Of a stretch of 31,211 bases of DNA, positions 8,351 through 16,200 are shown one piece after another. Position numbers and translations under genes: made by a program. Origin of the DNA: Cuspidothrix sp046080565. Lineage in GTDB: Bacteria; Cyanobacteriota; Cyanobacteriia; Cyanobacteriales; Nostocaceae. The notes beneath the pieces were generated by a model. That model was given only the letters and a program-made list of their open reading frames with translations. It searched no databases and was not told where the DNA came from. The stretch lies in assembly GCA_046080565.1 (NCBI GenBank), contig JBJTUF010000344.1, forward strand, positions 1-31,211. Reading direction: 5' to 3'. Every line of letters starts with the position of its first letter. The first letter of the stretch is position 1.

Positions 8351-8787
8351 TGATACTTAATTTTACAATTCTTAATATTACTACTCATAATTTTAACGTG
8401 AATTCGATAGTGTAGCGTGACAACCCAGGAGTCATTAAACTTCACCCCAATCTTTGTCCGAAGGGGGCATATTAATTTTTTACCAGTATAAAGTAATATT
8501 TTTAAGCAAACATAGCTGAAGGCAAGAGTAAAATCCTTAGTATGATTAGGTTTTACGAATCAATAATGTCCTAATCATTCTGGCTACAGCTATACAATAA
8601 AGGTAAGTGATGCTAACAAAAGTTCGCTTTTGCTTCCTGTTTCATCCTATAAGTGTCGGTACTGTATAATTCATATACTAACACGACTAATCTAACCGAT
8701 TTTATTTTAAATTTATTGTAGCGTTAACATCTCTGTCATACTGAAAACCCCAATTGAAATTTAGTGGTATAGGAACTAAGGTATGCT
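8351..8787. other. intergenic region, divergent promoters and a repeat
   Basis: These 437 bases separate the crtD-like gene (minus) from the YciI-like gene (plus), so promoters for both are expected here, although I cannot place them with confidence. The region holds one copy of a 32-bp direct repeat (8563-8594). It also has a 9-bp inverted repeat, ATGATTAGG (8542-8550) with CCTAATCAT (8570-8578), overlapping that repeat. No coding sequence is visible. Confidence 0.5.
8563..8594 (+). repeat. 32-bp dispersed repeat, copy 1
   Basis: The copy ends CTGGCTACAGCTATA and is the same as 12591-12622 except for two bases out of 32, in the same orientation. Its first half pairs with an upstream arm at 8542-8550 to make a hairpin. 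It may be the end of a decayed mobile element; the family is not recognised. Confidence 0.7.
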
Positions 8788-8814
8788 GTGTTAGTAAGTA
8801 AAATTTTCATAATT

Positions 8815-9120
8815 ATGGCTAAACTTTTTGCTGTAGTTGTAGCAACTGTTACCGAATACTACGAATATAAAAAAGAGCATCCAGAGCATGATCAGGATCA
8901 ACTGGCATGGTTTCAGGAACAATATGAAAAGGGAATTCTCGTTTGTTGTGGGCCATTTGTACCTCATGATGGAACAGGATTGTGGGTAATAAAAGCAGAG
9001 AATGTTGACGAGGCATGGAAAATAGTTAATACTAGCCCGCGTGTAAGAGATGGAATGTTAGCAGACTCAGCCAGAGTAGTGGAGTGGAATGTGCATTTAG
9101 GGAGCGATCGCTTAAATTAG
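8815..9120 (+). CDS. YciI-like (YCII-related) protein
   Basis: This is a compact protein of the YCII-related fold (dimeric alpha/beta ferredoxin-like). The start is taken at ATG 8815, giving 101 residues beginning MAKLFAVVVATVTEYYEYKK; an in-frame GTG at 8788 would add nine hydrophobic residues of no evident value. Characteristic parts are the helix with HDQDQLAWFQEQYEKG, then LVCCGPFVPHDGTGLWVIKAENVDEAWKIV, where the G-P-F strand and the following hairpin hold the usual active-site cleft. The substrate of this family is mostly unknown. The gene ends inside a HIP1-like site. It is followed 133 bases later by an unrelated cyanobacterial gene. Confidence 0.75.
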   Translation: MAKLFAVVVATVTEYYEYKKEHPEHDQDQLAWFQEQYEKGILVCCGPFVPHDGTGLWVIKAENVDEAWKIVNTSPRVRDGMLADSARVVEWNVHLGSDRLN

Positions 9121-9253
9121 GAATGGTATAAATAAGGTAAATTCCATAAATTTAACTGTTCACTTTGGTATTAAAATTTAGCTTGTCAAAATATCTGCCA
9201 GGTACTAGATTAGATAGAGTTTATACTGTTAATTCATTCATTACCAGGAGTTT

Positions 9254-9958
9254 ATGAGCAATAATTTGCAACTTTCAGAATTAGCGATCGCATTTGTCGC
9301 CAAAAATCTTAATCCCGCAGTTTTAAATCCAGATTTCTTGAAATATACAGGAATTATTCCCAATGAATGGGAATTAGCAGCCCAACCAGTTTACAACAAC
9401 AATTTAGTCCAATTAGTTTATAAAAATGGTGTGGGAATTGTTGTTCAACCTAACCGACTCAATGTATTAGAGTTGATCGGAGGCAAACAACCAACAGAAA
9501 TTCAATTTGCAACAGTCGCACTACAATTAATAGATAAGTTATCGCAAATAGATTACCAAGCAGTGGGAATTAACCCTAAAGGATTTGTGAATTTTACCAC
9601 AAATGAGGAAGCTCATGAATATATATGCGGTAAACTTTTAGCTCCTGGTGCTTGGCAAGAATTTGGAGGAAGTAAAGTTAATGCTAGTTTGGAATTAAGT
9701 TATCCTTTACAACAAGGAGCTTTGAACTTAGCTATTAATCAGGTCAATGTCCAGTTTGGAGAACAAACAACACCAGGAATTTTATTTTCTGGTAATTTGA
9801 ATTATCCCCTTACAGCAAATACTCTCCCAAAAAAACTACAAGATTTAAAACGAATCATTAGTAATTGGCCAAATGATGTCAAAACTTTCCAGCAATTATT
9901 AGTAGAGAAATTTTTACCATCTTCTCCTGTTCAACCCTTGAGTGGTTCTGTATTTTAA
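9254..9958 (+). CDS. conserved cyanobacterial protein of unknown function
   Basis: I do not recognise a named domain in this 234-residue protein. It is soluble with no signal peptide or membrane helix. The sequence alternates strands and short helices, with regular features such as LVQLVYKNGVGIVVQPNRLNV near residues 51-71, ALQLIDKLSQIDYQAVGINPKG near 97-111, and a C-terminal helix with LKRIISNWPNDVKTFQQLL. A GAG-rich ribosome site (AGGAG, about 6 bases before the ATG at 9254) supports the start. It is convergent with the CPBP protease gene, with a hairpin between. Codon use is like the neighbours, so it looks native rather than transferred. Confidence 0.8.
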   Translation: MSNNLQLSELAIAFVAKNLNPAVLNPDFLKYTGIIPNEWELAAQPVYNNNLVQLVYKNGVGIVVQPNRLNVLELIGGKQPTEIQFATVALQLIDKLSQIDYQAVGINPKGFVNFTTNEEAHEYICGKLLAPGAWQEFGGSKVNASLELSYPLQQGALNLAINQVNVQFGEQTTPGILFSGNLNYPLTANTLPKKLQDLKRIISNWPNDVKTFQQLLVEKFLPSSPVQPLSGSVF

Positions 9959-9968
9959 TCATGAGAAT

Positions 9969-9988
9969 GGGCGAACAGCCGTTCGCCC
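9969..9988. terminator. bidirectional hairpin between convergent genes
   Basis: GGGCGAAC (9969-9976) and GTTCGCCC (9981-9988) form a perfect 8-bp GC-rich stem with a 4-base loop. It lies 10 bases after one gene and 13 before the end of the opposing gene. Similar GGGCG hairpins are dispersed in cyanobacterial genomes; a related one lies at 18579-18597. Confidence 0.55.
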
Positions 9989-10000
9989 CTACTGAACTCC

Positions 10001-11527
10001 TTAATTATTACTACCTAAAAGGAACAGACTAATTAATGTACCGCTATTCCAAAGACTGTGGAGCAACATAGAGGAAAGTAAATTGCGCGATCGCGTGTAA
10101 ACTATTCCTAAGACGACTCCCAACGCTGTGAGCGGCAGTATTTCTGATAAACTCAAGTGAGCAGCCGCAAATAACAAACTACTGATGAAAATTGCTCCCC
10201 AAACAGAGGTATAACGAGTCAAAGATGGTAATAAAAACCCGCGAAACAGAAATTCTTCAAAAAATGGGGCAGCTATGGCAGCAGTAAAGAAAAATATCCC
10301 CAAAGCGATATTATCCTGATTTTCTAATGCCATTTGTAAAAGTGAATTACTCCCGCCTTGCCCTTGCCATAATTTTTGATTAATTAAAGAGACAATAATC
10401 ACAATAGGTAAAGCACTACAATAGCCACCTAACCCCCATAAAACCCAATTACTCCAAAAATTAAAGGTAAACCAATTTTCCGGCAGAGGGAAAAAACGCT
10501 TAATAGAAAAATACAGAACTGATAAAGAACCAAAGGCAACTGATAAATAAGTTATTAAAACAACAAAAGCCCCAAGTCTGGAATTATTAGGATCGCGAGG
10601 AATAGGCAGTAAAGATAATAATTCTGGTACAAATAATTGCCCCATTAGTAAAAAACCCAGGACAAAAACCTGAATAATTATTTCCCAATTCCAGGGAGTT
10701 GGCCACACTAAATCACCATTAATAGCTAATAGAGATTCTCGACCTTTAACCAAGCGTTGAATCAATAAAACAATCAGTAAAACAAACCCTATCAAAGCTG
10801 ATAAAGTAGGAATAGTAGCAATTATTGTTAATTTTAACAATGCTTGGGTTGCTGATTCTTGTTCAGATATTTTCAGGGATAATAAGGCTTCTTGACGTTG
10901 TTGAAGTTGATATAATTGTGATAGGGCTGTATAACGAAACCAACTATCTAAATTTTGTTGAATTAGTGTTTCTGCTTTAGGTAATAGCCGTGCAGATTTA
11001 CTCCAAATGCCAGTTAATACCTGGGCAGTTTGTTGATATTTAGGGTTAATATCTGGATATTGTTGTAATTCATTCCACGTTTCCCCAGCTTTTTCTATTT
11101 CCTGTTGCTGTGCTTGCAAAATTCCCAATCGTAAATCTAATTCTGCTAACAGTTTTTTTTCTAGCTGAATAGACTTTTGTAAACTTTTTTCCTCTGGAGA
11201 AATTGACTTAATACTTGAAGATTCTATTTCAGTTAATTTCTTTTTATTTGTTTGTAAACTGGTTTTAACAGATTCAGTAGCTTTTTGATATTGCTTGATC
11301 GCGCTTTCTATGGGATTTGCACCAAGAATAGATTCCTGAACTTTTTGAATGTTTTGATCATTATCGTCTTGTGGTTGCCAGGCTTGAGCTTGTAAAATCA
11401 GATTTGTTTGGTATAATTCCAAACGACTTTGAAATTGGGGTTTTTGCCAGCTACTCAATAATGATACACCGGAGGATATCATTGCTAATAAAGTTAGCCC
11501 AATTAACAACCATCGTTTAATTGTCAT
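10001..11527 (-). CDS. CPBP-family intramembrane glutamic endopeptidase with coiled-coil N-terminal half
   Basis: This is a 508-residue membrane protein of the CPBP (CAAX protease / bacteriocin-processing, Abi) family. The C-terminal half has several membrane helices and the three family motifs: EEFLFR at Glu424-Arg429, the histidine of LLFAAAHLS at 457, and HSLWN with His490 and Asn494. The N-terminal half is different: a membrane segment at about 5-25, then a long charged and coiled-coil region (about 80-225) rich in Q, E and K, then a helix at about 232-256. The start ATG at 11527 has AAAGG about 8 bases before it. The substrate is unknown. The long non-membrane insert suggests a partner or substrate-binding part outside the membrane. 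Confidence 0.9.
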   Translation of the reverse strand: MTIKRWLLIGLTLLAMISSGVSLLSSWQKPQFQSRLELYQTNLILQAQAWQPQDDNDQNIQKVQESILGANPIESAIKQYQKATESVKTSLQTNKKKLTEIESSSIKSISPEEKSLQKSIQLEKKLLAELDLRLGILQAQQQEIEKAGETWNELQQYPDINPKYQQTAQVLTGIWSKSARLLPKAETLIQQNLDSWFRYTALSQLYQLQQRQEALLSLKISEQESATQALLKLTIIATIPTLSALIGFVLLIVLLIQRLVKGRESLLAINGDLVWPTPWNWEIIIQVFVLGFLLMGQLFVPELLSLLPIPRDPNNSRLGAFVVLITYLSVAFGSLSVLYFSIKRFFPLPENWFTFNFWSNWVLWGLGGYCSALPIVIIVSLINQKLWQGQGGSNSLLQMALENQDNIALGIFFFTAAIAAPFFEEFLFRGFLLPSLTRYTSVWGAIFISSLLFAAAHLSLSEILPLTALGVVLGIVYTRSRNLLSSMLLHSLWNSGTLISLFLLGSNN

Positions 11528-11870
11528 TCATTTGCCTTTAAATTAACAATACAAGTAACCATTCAGCAGTCAGTAATCAGCTATCATCGGGAATTTATGA
11601 GCATTTTAAGTGAAAACTAGGAATTGATTTTGATATCAGTCTCCCTCAAAAATCCTTGTAACTGAGTCCAAGAAACAGTTTTAGCTAACTGCTGAGGGCT
11701 GATAACTGAATGCCTTTGAATACAAACCGTATTATAATCTAAGGTAGAGGATAATTAAAATATTTGTTACTCGATTTTGGATTGACGATTTTTTCCGTCC
11801 TCAAAAACGAGTAATCTGTAGCAATTTTTTTATTTAATCTAAAATTCCGATTTAATTACTAATTAGGACG
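11528..11870. other. intergenic region between divergent genes
   Basis: These 343 bases separate the CPBP gene (minus) and the TPR gene (plus). They contain filler repeats of the CAGTCAGTAATCAGC / GCTGAGGGCTGATAACTGA type near 11562-11712 and the structured palindrome at 11767-11814. No coding sequence is visible. Promoters for both genes should be here, but no clear -35/-10 pair can be assigned. Confidence 0.5.
11767..11814. repeat. nested palindrome upstream of the TPR gene
   Basis: Outer arms TTACTCGATTTT (11767-11778) and AAAAACGAGTAA (11803-11814) match over 11 of 12 positions. Inside is a second small stem, GACG/CGTC, around a T-rich loop. It resembles the dispersed GGATTGACGATTTTTTCCGTCC-containing palindromes of filamentous cyanobacteria. 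It ends 56 bases before the TPR start codon, so it could also lie in the 5' leader. Confidence 0.55.
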
Positions 11871-12491
11871 ATGTTTTTTGTAAATCCTTTAGAAAATCAA
11901 CTTCAGCAGTGGGACAACACTATTAAAAATAATCCCAATAATGCTAATGCTTATGTTCGTCGTGGAATGGTTTATTTTAAATTAGCGAATATTGAGGGAT
12001 CTATCCAAGATTTTGATCAAGCCGAAAACCTAGATTCTAATATTACTCCCTATCTTTGGCAACGTGGGTTAAGTTATTATTATGCAGAACAATTTTATGA
12101 AGGTGCAAAACAGTTTGAAATAGATTTAACTGTTAATGGTCAAGATGTTGAGGAAACTGTCTGGAGATATCTTTGCATAGCTAGATTATCAGGTGTGACA
12201 GAAGCCCGAAATACTTTATTACCTGTAAAAAATGATCCGCGAAAAATCATGGCAGCAGTATATAATTTCTTTGCAGGTAATTGTACCAAAGCAGATGTTT
12301 TGAATGTGGGAAAATTGGCAGGATTAAAAGGTAAGTTCTACAGTCATCTGTATTTAGGTTTATATTATGAAGCTGAAAATAATTTGCAGTTAGCACAAGA
12401 ATATATAGTTAAAGCTGCGAATGAGTACAAAATTGATGATTATATGTGGTACTTAGCGGTAGTACATAAGCAATTGCGCCAGTGGTTATAA
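11871..12491 (+). CDS. tetratricopeptide repeat protein
   Basis: This 206-residue soluble protein is built of TPR helices. The first repeat, at about residues 16-48, reads AYVRRGMVYFKLANIEGSIQDFDQAENLD with the usual G, Y, A and P-like positions. A second follows at about 50-85 (LWQRGLSYYYAEQFYEGAKQFEIDL), and a third is near the C-terminus (SHLYLGLYYEAENNLQLAQEYIVKAA). The middle part (VWRYLCIARLSGVTEARNTLLPV) is less regular. It has no signal peptide. TPR proteins act as scaffolds for protein complexes; nothing nearby points to the partner. It is a single gene. Confidence 0.85.
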   Translation: MFFVNPLENQLQQWDNTIKNNPNNANAYVRRGMVYFKLANIEGSIQDFDQAENLDSNITPYLWQRGLSYYYAEQFYEGAKQFEIDLTVNGQDVEETVWRYLCIARLSGVTEARNTLLPVKNDPRKIMAAVYNFFAGNCTKADVLNVGKLAGLKGKFYSHLYLGLYYEAENNLQLAQEYIVKAANEYKIDDYMWYLAVVHKQLRQWL

Positions 12492-12590
12492 GGAAAGCAG
12501 AAGGCAGGAGGCTTCAGGGTAGCACTTCGACTTCGCTCAGTAACCGGAGATAGGAGGATAAGCCTTGTTATATATATGTTTCAAGGATTC

Positions 12591-12622
12591 ATAATGTCCT
12601 AATTATCCTGGCTACAGCTATA
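12591..12622 (+). repeat. 32-bp dispersed repeat, copy 2
   Basis: This matches 8563-8594 in 30 of 32 positions, in the same orientation, and ends CTGGCTACAGCTATA. The flanks of the two copies are unrelated, so the repeat unit is short. The hairpin arm seen upstream of copy 1 is not conserved here. Confidence 0.7.
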
Positions 12623-12931
12623 AGAAGTTTGTCAGGAATTACGGTTTTAGACTGTTATAAATAGGACTGAGGCAAGTTTGACAACAAAAATCTGGTGTAG
12701 GGTGGGTCAGACTGCAAAATACTCCAAATTAACAGATTTTTGATATCTGACGTACCCTTCTGATGTCAAGTCCGGGCAATCACTTATGATATAAGTTTTT
12801 GGGAAATACTCATTTTTTCCAAATTACCAATTACCTATTACTAGGCCTAATAGATATGATAAGTATTCCGAGATGATTATGATGTCCCAGTTGCTTAAGT
12901 TCTGATGAGTAAGTAGATGAGATGCTTTGGC

Positions 12932-12974
12932 AGTGAGGACTTGAGTTCCTAAATGAGGAATAAATTCCTCACTA
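12932..12974 (+). repeat. 43-bp double-hairpin repeat, copy 1
   Basis: It contains AGTGAGGACTT and then TGAGGAATAAATTCCTCA, which folds on itself. It matches the reverse complement of 19975-20017 at 39 of 43 positions. The first of the two hairpins is partly degraded in this copy. It is a dispersed palindromic element. Confidence 0.75.
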
Positions 12975-13207
12975 AAAACTTTGAATTATTCAGTCCGTTT
13001 TACTTAAATTGGGGATCGTAATGTAAATTAAATCAAGAATAATTAAGAAAAGACAAGGTTTTTGCCTTCCTATGGCCTATTTCCTATTATGTATTTAATA
13101 TAGCAGTATGCAGTTGCATGAGATATCAAGTAAAACTTAAAACTCATACAGAATTAGGCTTTACCCCCTATCTGCTGCTATAAGATACAATAATTAAAGT
13201 TAGAATT

Positions 13208-13212
13208 AGGAG
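13208..13212 (+). promoter_or_regulatory. ribosome binding site for the GTG start at 13222
   Basis: AGGAG lies nine bases before GTG 13222. It decides the start of the following gene, which has no nearby ATG in frame; the first residues MSEETKNHCFVVGIGASAGG then lead straight into the CheB fold. Confidence 0.8.
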
Positions 13213-13221
13213 TTGTTTTGA

Positions 13222-16200
13222 GTGTCTGAAGAGACGAAAAACCATTGTTTCGTAGTTGGTATTGGGGCTTCTGCGGGAGGACTACGAGCCTTGGAGGAAT
13301 TTTTTGATAATATGCCTGCCGATAGCGGTGCAGCCTTTGTTGTGGTACAACACCTCTCTCCAGATTTTAAAAGTTTGATGAAAGAACTGCTAGAACGCCG
13401 CACTCGTATGATAGTGAAGCGGGTACAAAGCGGAATGCAGATTGAACCGAATACAGTATATTTAATTACACCCCAGAATAATTTAGTCGTTAACGATGGA
13501 ACTTTAGATTTAATTCAGCAAAGTGAACCGCCCCGACAGCAACCTAATTTTCCCATTGATATTTTTCTAGATTCTCTATCGAGAGATCGTGGTGATCAAG
13601 CGATGGGTGTGATTCTCTCAGGAACGGGAAGTGATGGGACAAGAGGAATACAAAGTATTAGTGAGTCAGGTGGGTTAACTTTTGTGCAGTCACCGGGGAC
13701 GGCAGAGTTTGATGGGATGCCCCAAAGTGCGATCGCTACAGGTATTGTAGATCAAGTTCTGGCACCGGCGGAAATGGCGCGGACGATTTATGAAATCATC
13801 CAAATGCAGCGCCAAGGGACTACGCCAGGGGAGTCTCTTCTGCCAGAATTAGAATCAGAGAAACTCCGCACCATTATTCAAATTCTTAATCAATACGAAA
13901 AACTCGATTTTTCCTATTATAAACCTAGTACCCTCAGCCGCCGCATTTATCGCCGTTGTTCTCTGAGTGGCTATAATGTTCTGGATGATTATGTAAAATA
14001 TTTAACTAACTCCAGTGAAGAAAGGGCATTGCTGCGAGATGATTTAATGATTGGGGTGACAAGGTTTTTCCGGGATTCGGAAGCCTGGGAATACTTAGAT
14101 GTGGAAGTGTTACCGGAACTGATTAGCCCTTTGGAAAATGGTCAGCAGTTAAGGGTGTGGGTAACGGCTTGTGCTACCGGTGAAGAAGCCTATTCTATGG
14201 CGATTTTGATAGATGAGGTGATCAACCGTTTAGGTAAACAACTGAGTGTAAAAATATTTGCCACAGATATAGATGCGGCTGCTTTGAGCAAAGCCGCAGA
14301 GGGGATCTATCCCGAAAGTATTAGTATTGATGTTTCCCGTAAACGCTTAGAGAAATATTTTACCTTCCGTAACCGTAATTTCCATGTGTCGCGGGCATTA
14401 AGAGAAATGATTATTTTTGCCCCGCACAACTTGGCAAAAAATGCCGGTTTTACACGGATGCACCTAATTAGCTGCCGCAATGTGCTGATTTATATGCAAC
14501 CAATTTTGCAACAGCACGTTATGAGAATGTTACATTTTTCTTTAATGCACAAAGGAATTTTGTTTTTAGGTGCTGCGGAAACACCAGGGGAATTAATTGA
14601 AGAGTTTAGTCCTCTATATGAGAAATTCAAAATTTATCAAAAACGTCGCAATATTCGTTTGCCAATTCTGAATCAAAATTTAGAATATGTAACCCCTGTG
14701 GTTTCTCGTCCTAGTCAGATACGCCGAGGAACAGTTCAATTTGATCCAGCTTTAGCGGCGGCTTTTAATGCCTTTGCGCGTCGTCGTCAATGTACTTGTT
14801 TGCTAGTTAATGATGATTTGGAACTGTTCCATGTAGTGACAGATGCGGTGGAAATTATGCAAGTTCCAGAGGGACAAATGACGAGGGCGATCGCAGATTT
14901 AGTCCCCCAGACCTTAAAACTACCCATCAATACCGCATTACATCGTGCTAAACGGGAACGCAGACCAGTTTTATATGGTAATATTCACTTAAATCAGGGC
15001 GATCGCATCCGTAGTGTCAATTTAGAAGTCACCTATCATTCTGGTGATACCCGGATGACTGATTTTTTCATGTTAATTATTGAAAATGAAGAACGTCCTT
15101 CTTCCCCAAATCGTCCTGAAGCCTTTCAACAGGATGCAGAAGCCACCCAACGCATTCTAGACTTAGAATATGAATTGCAGCAAACAAGAGAAAATCTTCA
15201 AGCTACCATTGAGGAATTAGAAACCACCAACGAAGAACAACAAGCCACTAATGAAGAATTACTGGCTTCTAATGAAGAATTACAAAGTACCAATGAAGAA
15301 TTACATTCCGTTAACGAAGAACTATATACAGTTAACACAGAATATCAAACCAAAATTCGTCAATTATTAGAATTATCCAACGACGTGGATAATTTGCTCA
15401 GAAGTAGTGAAATTGGCGTAATTTTCCTAGATCGGGAATTGCAAATCCGTAAATTTACCCCAGCCGCTACGCCAGCTATTAACCTGTTAGAAACCGATGT
15501 GGAACGACCCATTCAACACATCACCCATAACATGAATTGTAGCAATCTGCTGCAATTATTACGGCAAGTAGTGGAGACAGAACGCCCCATTGAACAAGAA
15601 GTAAAACTAAATAATACTGAAAATCATTTATTAATGCGGTTGTATCCCTATCTTCGGGATGATGGTCAAGCGGATGGGGTGGTGATTACCTTCGTCAATA
15701 TTAATGAAATTAAACAAGTACAACAAGCTTTACAACGTCGTACAGAAGAATTAGAAAAACTCTACAATACAAACCCGGTGGGGTTGGTACTCCATGATCA
15801 AGAATTGCGGTTTGTACGCATCAATGAGGCCATGGCAGAAATAAATGGGTTATCAGCTAATGCACATATCGGTAAGCAACTACGGGAAGTATTACCAGAT
15901 TTAGCTGATCGGGTTGAACCAATTTTACGCCAAGTATTAACCAAAGGAAAACCAATTCGCAATCTGGAAATTTCTGGGTGTACACCGGCTCAACCTCATG
16001 TCCAAAGACATTGGATTGCTAGTTATTATCCTGTTAATCAACCTGATGGTGGTAAGGCCGTTAGTGCGGTAGTGGTAGAAATTACCGAACTAAAACAAGC
16101 TCAAATGGCATTGCGTCAAAGTGAAGAGCGATTACGGACTTTGATGAACTCCAGCCAAACGATTTTATTTAGTTGTCAGCTAACAGGCGATTATGAAGCT

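Larger units (their letters stand above)
12492..13221. other. 730-bp intergenic region upstream of the CheB/CheR hybrid
   Basis: No gene is visible on either strand. It holds a GC-richer filler block ending CACTTCGACTTCGCTCAG (near 12523-12540), the second copy of the 32-bp repeat (12591-12622), an ATTACCAATTACC-type filler (near 12821), and a double-hairpin repeat (12932-12974). A short palindrome, ATGCA-GT-TGCAT (13108-13119), lies about 100 bases before the next start and could be an operator. The region must include the promoter of the large hybrid kinase gene. Confidence 0.6.

Noticed and set aside
12492..13221. CRISPR array
   Set aside because: The repeats here are single or paired and irregular; there is no series of equal repeats and spacers, and no cas genes are in the window.
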